Part shown: positions 33,411 to 44,207 of the stretch, one piece after another | Layout of the letters: every line of letters begins with the position of its first letter | Position numbering within the stretch: the stretch's first letter is position 1 | Source of the DNA: Isoetes taiwanensis | Taxonomy: Eukaryota > Streptophyta > Lycopodiopsida > Isoetales > Isoetaceae | Assembly: GCA_021234155.1 (NCBI GenBank) | Contig: JAJEKV010000014.1 | Span: 9,133,563-9,197,562, forward strand | Reading direction: 5' to 3' | DNA length: 64,000 bases | Notes under the pieces: model-generated | The model's database searches: none | Seen by the model: the letters and a program-made list of their open reading frames with translations, nothing else | What the model was told of the DNA's origin: nothing | Translations under genes and position numbers: made by a program

Positions 33411-36400
33411 TTTGATCTAGACCTTCTCCGAAAATTCTGAAAATTGGGCTGTGTGCTGGAGATGAATTAGGAATCCAGCTGGCAAAAAATCTGAATTTAT
33501 TTTCGTACAATGCATTAATTACGAATTTATGAATGTCTTGCCACTGCAAAAGCGCCCCCCGGCTTCTACTTGCCACGTCGGGAGGAGGACAGGCCCAAAC
33601 TCCGCTCCTTCAGTTCTCCTTGCTCCGTATTCTCGGCTGCAGCTTCTCGGCCAGGTCCCAAGTGCAACAGACCAAGTCTCGGCCCCCAAAACGCAAACCC
33701 TTCTAGAACCTGGCAACCCACAGGGTTTACGTTTCGGAGGCCCTCTCCTTGTCAGATTCGGCTGGTGCCTTGCGCCGTGACTTGACGTGGAGTGGGGGTG
33801 TTGATGCCAGAGCGGGGACCCTAAAACCCCCCGGAGGCTGCTTGCCCCGAATTTCCTCTCCCCAAGGCCCTGGGGACGGACGGGCGACCTCCCCTCTCCG
33901 GAATCGCGATTTGGCTCTGCCAATAGACTCAGAACGTTGACATTGCCCTGGGGACCAAGTTCTGTGGCCAGAAGACCACCCGACCTCCAAGAAGCGCCAA
34001 AGTAACTCACTTCCATCACACTCGTAGTCAATAGAGCTAGGATGTGGATGCGGGATACTGTCGTGGAGGGCGTGAGTGTTTTTTTCTTTTGCAAAACCGA
34101 CCTTGTAACTTGCTCCCTAGAGTAATTTCGCCATTCCGGACGATTTGGCATGGTCGATTTGCCATTCCGGAGCCTCCCCGGTGCCCGAACGACAAAACAC
34201 TGCGGTTTATACAAGACCGACCTCAGGACGCCCCGCGGTTTGACAAGTTCTCGGGACCCGATCTGGAATCTTTTGGGTCTTCGAAGAGGGGCCCTGGACC
34301 AGGAGGATCCAACGGCCGGATAGGGGAACAGGGCTCGGGAGGGTGGTCATTAGCATGCACGGCCCCCCAGGGGAGCCGCGAGGAAGGATCTGCTTTTGGG
34401 AACTTTTTGGATCCCGCCTCTTGGGGTCCGGGACTCTCCCCTCTTGTGAGGGATCCCCGCAAGGTCCTGGTCTCGTTTGACTTGGGGAAGGGTGCCGGCT
34501 CGGTTGCCACAGCGGGCTGCCCCGACCGTTCTAATGCTAACCCTTTGACCTAGACCTTCTCCAGAAAAATTTGAAAATTGGGCCGTGTGTCTTTGGAGAT
34601 GAATTAGGAATCGGTGGCAAAAATCATAATTTATTTTTCGTACAATGCATTAATTGCGAATTTATGAATGTCTTGCCAGCGCAAAAGCGCCCCGACTTCT
34701 ACTTGCCACATCGGGAGGAGGACAGGCCCAAACTCCGCTCGTCGGTTCCCCTTGCTCCAGGTATTCTCTCATTGCGGCTTCGGCCGGTCCCAAGTGCAGC
34801 GAGACCAAGTCTCCGCCCCAAAAGCGCCAAAACCCTTCTAGAACACGGCAACCCACGGGGTTTACGTTTGAGGCCCTCTCCTTGTCGGTCGGTAGGGACC
34901 TTTGCGCCGCGTGACTTGGCGTGGAGTGGGGGTGTTGATGCGAGGCGGGGACCCTAAATCCCCGAAGCCGCTTGCCCGAATTTCCTCTCCCCAAGGCCAC
35001 AGGGGACGGATGGGCAACCTCCCTCTCAGGAATCGCGATTTGGCTCTGCCAATGGACTCGAAACGTCGACATTGCCACGGGGACCAAGTTCCGTGGGGCG
35101 AAGACCACCCGACCTCCAAGAAGCGCCAAAGTAGCTCACTTCCATCACACTTTCGTAGTCAATTGGCGTAGGATGTGGGTGCGGGATCTGCTGGAGTGGA
35201 GGCGTGAGTGTTTCTTTCTTTTGCAAAACCGACCTTGTAACTTGCTCCCTAGGCTAATTTCGCCATTAGGACGATTTGGCGGTCGATTTGCCATTAGGAG
35301 CCTCCCTTGTGCCCGAGAACGACAAAACAACTGCGGTTTATACAAAGACCGACCTCGGGGCGCCCAGCGGTTTGACAAGTTCTCCGGACCGATCTGGAAT
35401 CTTTTGGGCCTTCGAAGAGGGGCCCCCGGCCGGGAGGATCAACGTCCGGATAGGGGAAGGGCTCGGGGAGGGTGGTCATTAGCGTCACGACCCCGGGGGG
35501 CTATTTGCCGGGGAAAGGATCGCCTCGGGGAACTTTTTGGATCCCGCCTCTTGGGGTCCGGACTCTCCCCCTCTTGTGAGGGATCCCCGCAAGGTCCTGG
35601 TCTCGTTTGACTTGGGGAAGGGTGCCATTTCGGTTGCTCCGCAGCGGGCTGCCCGACCGTTCTAATGCTAACCCTTTGACCTAGACCTTCTCCGAAAATT
35701 TGAAAATTGGGCTGTGTGTCTTTGGAGATGAATTAGGAATCCAGCTGGCAAAAAATCATAATTTATTTTCGTACAATGCATTAATTGCGAATTTATGAAT
35801 GTCTTGCCCTTGCAAAGCCCCCGACTTCTACTTGCCACATCGGAGGAGGGACAGGCCCAAACTCCGCTCCGTCGGTTCCCCTTGCTCCGTATTTCTCGGC
35901 TGCGGCTTCGGCCGGGTCCCAAGTGCAAGAGACCAAGTCTCCGCCCCCAAAGCGCCAAACCCTTCTAGAACACGGCAACCCACGGGGTTTACGTTTTGGA
36001 GGCCCTCTCCTTGTCGGTTCGTAGGGACCTTTGGCCGTGACTTGACGTGGAGTGGGGGTGTTGATGCCAGAGCGGGGACCCTAAAATCCCCCCGGAAGCT
36101 GCTTGCCCCGAATTTCCTCTCCCCAAGGCCCTGGGGACGGACGGGCAACCTCCCCTCTCCGGAATCGCGATTTGGCTCTGCCAATGGACTCAGAACGTCG
36201 ACATTGCCCTGAGGACCAAGTTCCGTGGCCAGAAGACCACCCGACCTCCAAGAAGCGCCAAAGTAGCTCACTTCCATCACACTCGTAGTCAATTGGCGTA
36301 GGATGTGGGTGCGGGATACTGCCGTGGAGGGCGTGAGTGTTTCTTTCTTTTGCAAAACCGACCTTGTAACTTGCTCCCTAGGCTAATTTCGCCATTCCGG

Positions 36401-36650
36401 ACGATTTGGCAGGGTCGATTTGCCATTCCGGAGCCTCCCTGGTGCCCGAACGACAAAACACTGCGGTTTATACAAGACCGACCTCAGGACGCCCCGCGGT
36501 TTGACAAGTTCTCCCGGACCGATCTGGAATCTTTTGGGCCTTCCCGAAGAGGGGCCCCTGACCGGAGGATCCAACGGTCGGATAGGGGAACCGGGCTCCG
36601 GGAGGGTGGTCATTAGCGTGCAGCCCCCCAGGGGAGCGCTGCCAGGGGAA
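33411..36650. repeat. GC-rich tandem satellite, about 1.13-kb unit, nearly three copies
   Basis: Unit starts are at about 33411, 34545 and 35675 (GAT/CCTAGACCTTCTCC). Periods are 1134 and 1130 bp; the third unit is cut at about 36650. Unit landmarks in order: ATGAATGTCTTGCCA, TTCTAGAAC..GGCAACCCAC, CTTGACGTGGAGTGG, GACCTCCAAGAAGCGCC, CCGACCT..GACG, GAGGGATCCCCGCAAGG. ORFs of up to 231 codons occur on both strands and repeat from unit to unit, but match no family I know. The middle unit is the most indel-rich. It could be an amplified LTR or spacer; nothing here decides. Confidence 0.65.
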
Positions 36651-37404
36651 AGAAAAGAAAGAACAACAAAGAATCCGAAAGCATCATCACATCAGGAATC
36701 AAGAACCTATGTACACTAGTTGCTTGATCGCAGAACCTATGTACCTCAAAGTCTTTGTTTGTGGTCCAAAGTTTCTACCAATAAGTTTGTAATGGTGAGA
36801 CTATTTAATACTGCAAAGGGACAGCTGGCTGGGAAGGTGTGAATTTCACAAATATTATCGCTAACTTGCCTACATCAGAACCCATCGCCCATTTGCAGGC
36901 GTCAAATACCCATACTACAAATATTGAGAAACAAAGACAGAGAGCTTACCGCAGCATGAGGAGCAGGTGAATCATTGCCAGAACATGAAGCACATTGCCA
37001 TACATGAATATTCAGAATAGCCCAACTTGAGAGTATGCGAAGGGGCAAGGGCTATGGGCTCTTATACCTGCATGCTTCATGAATAAGATGTGGCGGAACT
37101 GCTTCCAGATAAAATTGGAATGGCGAAGGCAAGAGCCAACATATAACAGGCATTTGACTGACAGTTAGAAACGGCAAAAAAATAGATGGCGACGGGACCG
37201 GCGGCTTCAAGCACAGATGGATCCGGCAAATCTCGCGACATGGCAAGAACCACAAAGGAGTAAGTAAATTTGCTGCCTCCAGTAGATTTGCAGAAGCGAA
37301 ATAGAGAAGGTGACCCTACAGATTGCCGCCAGAAGAGGTCAGCGATGAAGAGAGCATAGCAACCCTACAGATTGCCGCCATACATGTCAGTGTTGGAAAT
37401 TTGA
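36651..37404. other. Low-copy sequence, no gene recognised
   Basis: The sequence changes character at about 36650 to ordinary mixed-composition DNA. ACCCTACAGATTGCCGCCA is repeated directly at 37311 and 37361. Possible splice signals exist on the minus strand (CTTACC at about 36946), and there is a 67-codon minus-strand ORF at 37052-37255, but nothing recognisable is encoded. Confidence 0.4.
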
Positions 37405-37522
37405 ACGATTTTTTTTTCCTATTTTTTCCCCCGGACAAACCCGTGGACGTGGCAGCATGAAATAAAGAGAATAAGGAATAATACCTCAACGAATCTTCCC
37501 TATAGCAATTATATAGTTTAGA
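37405..37522 (-). mobile_element. Helitron-like 5' end, minus strand
   Basis: On the minus strand this begins A|TCTAAACTATATAATTGCT at 37522, typical in form of a Helitron 5' end (TC after a host A). It stays similar over about 115 bp to the plus-strand sequence at 38746-38860, down to the shared GTTTGTCCGGGGGAAAAAA. No matching 3' end was found to its left. Confidence 0.55.
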
Positions 37523-38562
37523 TATGTTATAAAGATTGACAATTTAAAGTGTTGATCATTTGAAGTCTTTGAGAATCTCTATAAGTTTGGCATGATAATA
37601 ATGCTAATATAATCAAAAAAACCATTTTACTTGGTCACTATATGCTAAAGGTTGAAAAAAATATGACATTTTCACAGTGCTACCTTTGTTATGTGCGTTC
37701 TCGAGGCATGGTACCATTAGAAACGAAAATATCACTCTTATGTGCGTGGGATAGCAAGTGTGAAAATTAAGATTTGCAAAGGTCGAAAAAATATCTCGCA
37801 CCGACACGATTGTCAAGTTCGAGCACTTCATCCAACTAATTGATGAATCCTATTTGTTGAAATCTACCCAATGGAACGTCCTCTACTTGGATGTGCTGCG
37901 AGAGAGGTAGGTTGAGGATGGAGCACATGTATCTACTTATTAATTAATGTAATGCTTTGACTAACCTCCAATTGTTTGTCTCTTTTATCATATGGCAAAC
38001 GACATTGTGCACTGACACCTATGTTGGAATATGGTTGGAGTGCATTTTAAGATCTACAAATGGTTTTGTCATGAGGCAGTATCTGATTCCACTATATGAA
38101 CCTACCTTCAGAATGAGTTGTCTCACGTGAAGCATCCACAAAAGTCTGACATTAGGTCTTGGGTGATGTGTGCCATGTGGAGATGCAAATTCCATCGTGA
38201 ACTAAAGAAGGCCAATGAACCAGAATGAAAATTTCTGTTTGCATATCTGTATCTATCTTTTGTTGATGTGCTTAACCACGTCTAAGCGTGATATTTTGAG
38301 CTTAAATTTTGCGTCTGACTTCCCAAAAAATTTTACTTAGAGAAAGGTTTATTTGCCCCATGCATTCTTTATAAAACATTGTTTTCTTTACTAAAATCTA
38401 TCTTTTAAATGCAAAGTTAATACGTTAATGATACCATTGTTAACAATAAACATATTTACACAAGCAAATCATGTTTATTTTTGCAGCATCGACCTCTGGT
38501 GCTCTCGGAAGTTGCATATATATGGATGTTAAAGGCCATGTAAAACCCAAGCTAGGACATTA
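37523..38562. other. Interior of Helitron-like region, AT-rich, no gene recognised
   Basis: Short open stretches near 38036-38095 and 38105-38228 read like host-gene fragments (for example RSWVMCAMWRCKFHREL on the plus strand) but I cannot name a family. If they are captured exons, the element ending at 38593 would be the carrier. Confidence 0.35.
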
Positions 38563-38593
38563 GCCCGGCAACGCCGGGCACACGTTTACTAGT
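38563..38593 (+). mobile_element. Helitron 3' terminus
   Basis: A perfect 7-bp hairpin, GCCCGGC AAC GCCGGGC (38563-38579), then nine bases, then CTAGT (38589-38593). Hairpin plus CTRRT is the diagnostic 3' end of plant Helitrons. The 5' end of this copy was not identified. Confidence 0.8.
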
Positions 38594-38711
38594 ACTACTT
38601 AATTTGGCATATCGTTTTGCTTCTCTTTCACCTAGGCAAAATGCAAAAAAGCAATCAACACTCAAAAGAATATTATCGCACATATCCCAAGAAAAAAAAC
38701 CCCACAATAAA

Positions 38712-38745
38712 GGCGCTGGCTCCGCCAGCGCTAAATTCTTGTATA
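38712..38745 (+). mobile_element. Second terminal-type hairpin next to a Helitron 5' end
   Basis: GCGCTGGC TCC GCCAGCGC (38713-38731) is a perfect 8-bp stem followed six bases later by CTTGT, not the canonical CTRRT. It lies 14 bp before the next Helitron-like 5' end, so it may be the degenerate 3' end of another copy. Confidence 0.35.
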
Positions 38746-38860
38746 TCTAAACTATATAATTGCTATGGGCAAGATTCTTTAGGAATATCCGTTTTATTCT
38801 TTTACTAATTTGCTGCCACGTCGTCGTGTTTGTCCGGGGGAAAAAATCAAAGATTAAAAA
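38746..38860 (+). mobile_element. Helitron-like 5' end, plus strand
   Basis: TCTAAACTATATAATTGCT starts after a host A at 38745. It is the inverted counterpart of 37405-37522, sharing TTGCTGCCACGTC and GTTTGTCCGGGGG. The 3' partner was not found within the next 7 kb. Confidence 0.55.
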
Positions 38861-39536
38861 AAGTCTTATAATTTTAGAGGCTGACACGTTTGGCGATCGC
38901 CTCCTCATCCGGCATCGCCTCCTCATCCGGCAGTGTCTGGGGAGGCCTTGCGCCATTTCAATTGATCCATTTTTCTTCATTACATACTTAACTTATTGAT
39001 TGCTCTGCAAAGTGTCTCTCTTTCTCGTTACTGCCAAATCCGGCAGACTTCAAACTGATCCGGAATCATCCTGGGCAGTCTGTTGCAAAATTCGTTTGCT
39101 CCAAAATCTCATAGTGAAATCTGGATCGCAGGGGATAATTTAATTTGTGGCGTTGATGCGAGTCTCCAAGATTCTGACCAAGCTATGCGCAGTTTAGGGC
39201 AAGGCTTCATCTGCAACAAAGGGCTAGAAAGCTCGAATAGCAAAATACAAGGAATAAAATGGTTAAAAAATGCATCGGCTACTTATTCAACGGCAACCTC
39301 ATGGCCGCGCCGGATGCTTGGTGTTGGTCCTCCATAGCCGAGCTTGCGCTGTGTTTCTTTTCTGTTCAAGAGGAAGCGGCCGATATCAGTAATTATTTTT
39401 AGTACTGGGTATGGTGGGGCGTTAGGTATTCTTCTAGAGATTACTGCCGTCTACTCCATGCTCACCCTATGGCGCTGCTACCAATACAACCCTTTTCATC
39501 TCGCATGCCTTTCTTGGGCCATGCATGGCGTAAACC
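38861..39536. other. Low-copy sequence, no gene recognised
   Basis: Contains a direct duplication of GCATCGCCTCCTCATCCGG-type sequence (38895-38930) and an 84-codon plus-strand ORF at 39083-39337 that matches nothing I know. Confidence 0.35.
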
Positions 39537-39977
39537 TTATGGGTCTCTATGGATATCTGATTGAAGTCCAATTTCTATAATCTGATCATGAATTTCCCTG
39601 ATTTCGAAGAGAGATTCCCTTATGGTGCATCCCCTCAGCAATGAAACATAAATATGCCTGTCAGACATAGTGCCATGCCATTGCATTTCGTGGTACAAAT
39701 CAATTGCCTTTACAGTTTGGCCAATATTGACGTTTGCCCAAATTCTCTGCACCCCATTATCTGAAGTTGGTTACGGCGCGTCGTCAAATGCCTGATTTGC
39801 CTCTACCAGGCTCCCATGATAAGAAAACAAACGAATAAGATGATCTCCCAAAATAGAAATTGAACCTAGCCCACTGCGAATTTTGCTCGATCGACCTTTT
39901 TTGTTTGCAAATATACTATCAAAGATCAGGGTGGATCTCAAGCTAGATCTTGCAAGAAGTTCGACATTAAGATGCAA
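39537..39977 (-). pseudogene. Pentatricopeptide-repeat (PPR) protein fragment
   Basis: About 145 codons in one minus-strand frame broken by a single TAA at 39771-39773. Before the stop, LGDHLIRLFSYHGSLVEANQAFDDAP matches the PPR pattern (VGNALIDMYAKCGSLEDARQVF in typical members). After it, KAIDLYHEMQWHG, MSDRHIYVSLLRGC and IREIHDQIIEIGLQSD match the next repeats of a PLS-type PPR protein. Family members are much longer and act in organelle RNA processing or editing. Both ends are missing. It lies downstream of a Helitron-like 5' end, so capture by a Helitron is possible. Confidence 0.75.
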
Positions 39978-40576
39978 CTAATCAAACACTAGCCACAAAG
40001 GTCACCCAATTATACACACTAACATGACACACGCCCCAAAACCCAAAAAAAATAGTAATAATCTTGCACCTAGCTTTAAACATTTTGTTATTGTTTAGAA
40101 GTAGGGTACATAGAGGCGCTCTATGCCTATATAAGCTAGATTCTTTTTTTTGTTTACGAGTCCAACTCAAAGTAGTTTTTGATCCAAAAAGTAGCGGTCC
40201 CTAGTCGCATGTTAGTTCAATAGAGTGATATATTCAAGGCATATCCCAAGCTTTGGCTCGGATCGATCCCCACTTTCGGTAAGAATATATTCTTTTTTGG
40301 ATTCTTCTGCTAGACCATACATATATTGGACATTAAAGTGGGTGCAACCTCGCTCGTTCTATACTTTATTATTGACATTAAGTACAACTATTCATGTAGG
40401 AAATAGATGATGCATGAGAGAAATGTTAGAGGATCAATAACCCTATCACATTTACACGATTTAGAGGGAATCTCAAAAGCTCAAAGAAACTTGGGTATGT
40501 AACTTCGACTCCGGCCTTCTTGATAATAATTTGGAAAAGAGAAATGTTGCCGCGATAAATTTCTTGTATATATAAT
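39978..40576. other. Low-copy sequence, no gene recognised
   Basis: AT-rich. A 61-codon plus-strand ORF (40225-40410) contains WTLKWVQPRSFYTLLLTL, which looks somewhat organellar in composition, but I could not assign it. Confidence 0.3.
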
Positions 40577-41070
40577 TCATGGCTGCACTGCAAAGATTAT
40601 TCGCAAATGCCCTTCTAGATGACCCAAATAATGAATTTTTCGCCATTTTGTCTGATAGCTGCATCCCCATTCATGGGTTCCAATCTCCTGGCCCTGGATT
40701 CGACCTTCCCAGGTCGCTTTGATGCTGCCAGTCCGGCTACCATGGCTCCAATCCAGGGTTTGTTGGCCCTTAACACATAAAAATCGATGCAATGCGGACG
40801 GTTTCGGCCCCTCTTGGAGCCATTCCGACCTGCTGACACACATACAGAAGTTTGTCTCATCAATAAGAAGTTTATCACAGCAATTGTATTGACCAGGATT
40901 TCTCTCAAGCCTTTTTGTGTAAGTTGGAGATGGCTGCCACTGCGATTTTGCCATGCCTGTCCTTTGATTGGTTCTTTGCTGTGATCAGCGTCCATATATC
41001 TTTTACAGGGTTCATGGCGTGCGAATGTAGCTAGGAAGATATAGAAATTTGTAGGTTGATGACTTAGCAA
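40577..41070 (-). other. Two overlapping unassigned minus-strand ORFs
   Basis: The longest open frames of the low-copy region: 151 codons (40615-41070) and, in another frame, 125 codons (40577-40954). Neither resembles a protein I know, and the overlap means at most one is real. This may be a gene fragment; there are no clear splice sites or start context to choose between them. Confidence 0.2.
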
Positions 41071-41371
41071 GAAGTTTCTAGAATTAGTTTAGCCTCGTGC
41101 ATATCGCACAGTACAAGCTTCCGTTTGGCCATAGCTCTGAGCACTCGTCGTGGATGGCGGTGCGGCTGCCGGCAGCGGGAATGCCTTAACTGCTTGCCCC
41201 TCAAGTTTATAGTGATCCAGCGGTTCGGATCAATCTTGATCGGTGTATTCTTGGAGCTATAACACCTTTGCTACTCCATAACACCCTAGGATGTTATGAA
41301 ATGAACGGATCCAGATCGATTTTGATAATGATCGGATGGCCCAAAACTCTCGGGGCAGTGTGTTAAGGGCG
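41071..41371. other. Low-copy sequence left of the palindrome
   Basis: No gene seen. CTACTCCATAAC (41272) is repeated on the far side of the palindrome (41515), and GATGTTATG/CATAAC words add weaker symmetry. Confidence 0.3.
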
Positions 41372-41513
41372 ATAACGCCCTGGCCCTCGGGTGTTACTTC
41401 AAAAAAAATTTTCGGGCCATCAAAATGGCTCGGGCGTGCGCTACGCGCACACCCTCGCCATTTTGATGGCCCTCAAATTTTTTTTTCAGTAACACCCTCG
41501 GCCCAGGGCGTTA
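41372..41513. repeat. Large palindrome of about 142 bp
   Basis: The left arm begins ATAACGCCCTGG and the right arm ends CCAGGGCGTTAT. The arms match over about 70 bp each with a minimal centre at GCGTGCGCTACGCGCAC. Most mismatches are TC facing TC, where one arm should read GA (four positions). An ORF running through it is only a by-product. It could be a foldback MITE, or an inverted-repeat locus able to produce hairpin RNA. Confidence 0.85.
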
Positions 41514-42120
41514 TCTACTCCATAACTGCAGGTATTAACACTTTCGCTTCCTGATATTTGCAATTGTCCTATCATTGCTGTAGAAATGCAGTTAGAGTGC
41601 TTCCTTTAATGCACTCGATGGAATACTGTACAGACTTGGATTTGGAAGACTTGATCTGGAAGTGCTTGGCACACTCTTTATGGCGGACATGTAAAATGGA
41701 ACATGGGGTAAGTACTTCGTCTATAAAATTCTGCAATGGGTTTGAACATAATAGTTACTCACATTTGGTTTCTGCCTCAGCACCACTGACTAGCATTGTA
41801 GCTATGGATGGCAACTATTTCAAAAGATTTCCAAAGATTCTTTACCTATTACAGATGATGTACTTCTGTGAGTTGAAACTCTTTGCCGTCCATTGCCTGC
41901 TTTGATAGTGTATGAATTTGACTCAGCCACAAAGCCAAGTTAATGCTGTCAACAAGGAAAGGTAATATGGCTACTTGTTTATGCAGAATTCTGTGTTCTG
42001 TATCCAATGTTTCCTTTGCTTTGGTGCTTTTCTTACTTTCTCATCCTGCAGAGGCCAGGTGTACGCCTATTAATCATTTAGTATCATGTTGTTTCATACA
42101 ATGCAGCCTTTGCATTTCAA
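41514..42120 (+). other. Possible exon remnants, family unknown
   Basis: A candidate exon 41577-41707 has a GTAG acceptor and a strong GGG|GTAAGT donor, with an open frame containing EYCTDLDLEDLIWKCLAHS. A second acceptor-like TTCTGCCTCAG is at about 41770-41780, and a third, CATCCTGCAG, near 42050. No family is recognised and no full gene model can be built. Confidence 0.25.
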
Positions 42121-42600
42121 AAATTTTGTTATATTTGGCGTCCGTATTTAGAGTCCGGGATGTGGTATTTCCGGACTTTCTTAGTGGTATTTCTGGACAT
42201 CCGTTATCAGCCAGATGGTATTTCCGGCCAAAAAAGGTGGTATTTCCGGCCAAAAAGGGTGGTATTTCTGGCCAAAAGGTGGTATTTCTGGCCAAAAACC
42301 AAGCGCGAAACTGCGCGGCGGAGCTGAAATCTTTGGTCGGATCGTTCTTGCAGCTCCGTGGACGGCTTGAACTGCTTCAAAAGCCCTTCTAATCACTTTA
42401 TACGCCCCTTTAGCGTTAGTTTGATGAAGAGAGGGCGATTTGAGCCCGGATAGAGCGGATTGATCCAAAAATGCCCCAAAGCGGTTGATTACGGGCTTGA
42501 AAGCGTGAAGTTACGATTGGCGATAGCGGGTGGCTGGAAATACCACAAAAAGTCGGAAATACCCACCCGGACTCTAAATCTGGCGGTCCTATTTTAAGAT
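42121..42600. mobile_element. Foldback/MITE-like element with internal minisatellite
   Basis: The left end (about 42138-42175: CGTATTTAGAGTCCGGGATG then GGTATTTCCGGAC) and right end (about 42533-42590: GGAAATACC...CCCGGACTCTAAAT) are inverted copies over about 40 bp. Inside, GGTGGTATTT(C)(C/T)GGCCAAAA repeats four to five times at about 21-bp spacing (42212-42300). There is no transposase, and target duplications are not evident. Confidence 0.55.
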
Positions 42601-44207
42601 GTTAAAGTGCCGCGATAGCGTGGTCCGTGTTGTGCTTTCGATTGACCGGGGAGGCTTACGTGGTGTATAGTGTGGCTCTGCTCATAATTCTTCTTGGTGG
42701 CTAACATATTTTACAAGCTGGAAAGAACGGCCCCTGTATCCAAAGTGCTCATGTTTTGTAAGAATCTGCAAGAGATATGGGTTTGCACATGTAGCGGGGA
42801 GCATTACGGCCAATATCATGCATGTTCCATTACTTCCACGATCCGTCTATATGCATAGTGAGCGATATGTCCCAAAATTATGATCTCTAGTGTCACTTGA
42901 CTAATAAAGTGATGGTACATGCTCACAAATGATGACAAAGCTCGATATGGCATGGAGACTCTCAGGCCAGTAGAGTCATCTTGACCCGGGCAAGAATCGG
43001 ATATCGAGATGTCTATACAAGATAATTATGTAATTCCTTTATAGCAGACAACACTGCCTCCAATTCTCCTAAGGGATTTATGTTTCTATATGGTTGTCAA
43101 AGTAGAAATTCATGATCAGATCGATAAATGTGCAAAATATTAAAAGCATAGGAAGGATGACATAATGCAAAATATGATAAACAAATGAGCAAATAGAAGA
43201 TTGATATTGCTTCCTAATGATTCTTGACCATTTACGGCTCGTAGCCTTCGATGCACACATCCTCGTGCGTTGTTTTGGATCTTTAAAATCAAGGTGTGAA
43301 ATCTTAAAACAATCATACTCTGTCTCTCGATTTATTACTCAGTTGAGGCATTGTACTCTTAACAAATGCTTTTCTTTATGAGAATTTCTGTCTGTAATAT
43401 CTATGACAGATAAAACTGGAAAATCTTGCGCAATCGGATACTACATAATGCCAATAAATGCACGCTTCTACCCAAGGCCTTTCAACCAAAGCGAAACTTT
43501 TAAGAATGAAAACGAAAAAGACACATCATGTGCGTCTAGCAAATGTGGCCAGGCCTCAATGGAATTAGGGCTATAAAACACAACAAAATTGCGAACGCCT
43601 CCCAAGGCCACACATCTTATGTGTGCACGAGATCAAATGGTGATAAAGCTCCTTTGGATATAATGACATGTTAAAGGGAGGATAATGTTAAGAATAAGAG
43701 CAGAGAATTGGAGAAAAGATAGCGTCCTTCGATGAGCGGATATCCACATCAGAGCCTTATCCACATCCGACCTTATGTCAATCAAAACTTTATGCATCGA
43801 CCTACCAATATCATCTACAAAGCAGATTATATACTTGATGTGAGAACACCTATCAACAACTGTAGGGAGATCTTTTTTACGCTGATGACGAAGAGTGCCT
43901 CTAACATCCACGCATTATATATGGGATTATCGAGACAATTGCATTATCCAGAGTGCATCTTTTGTTCTTTTTAGTTGGGTGCCGATGTCTCTGATCCTTA
44001 TTTAATCAATCATCTTAGGGGATCTAGAGGAATTTTGGGGGACTAAAGGGAATTAAAGGACTTGAACATGCACCTAAACGTGCACTTTATGCAATCAAAA
44101 CTTATTGTTATGGAATAAAACTTATTGTTATGGAATTATGATGAAGCTTTGATCAATTCATAAATATTTGTTAAATTGCTTCACGTTGAAGATATGAGAA
44201 AGGCTGT
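42601..44207. other. Low-copy sequence, no gene recognised
   Basis: Only short ORFs of unknown type (for example 92 codons at 43633-43911, minus). A 24-bp near-duplicate of AAAACTTATTGTTATGGAAT occurs at about 44096 and 44120. Confidence 0.4.

Noticed and set aside
33519-36719. Long ORFs on both strands of the GC-rich satellite
   Set aside because: They recur with the repeat unit, overlap antisense to one another, and match no family; GC-rich DNA has few stops.
40225-40410. Plastid DNA insertion
   Set aside because: The short ORF looks vaguely organellar but I could match it to no plastid gene, and flanks show no plastid sequence.
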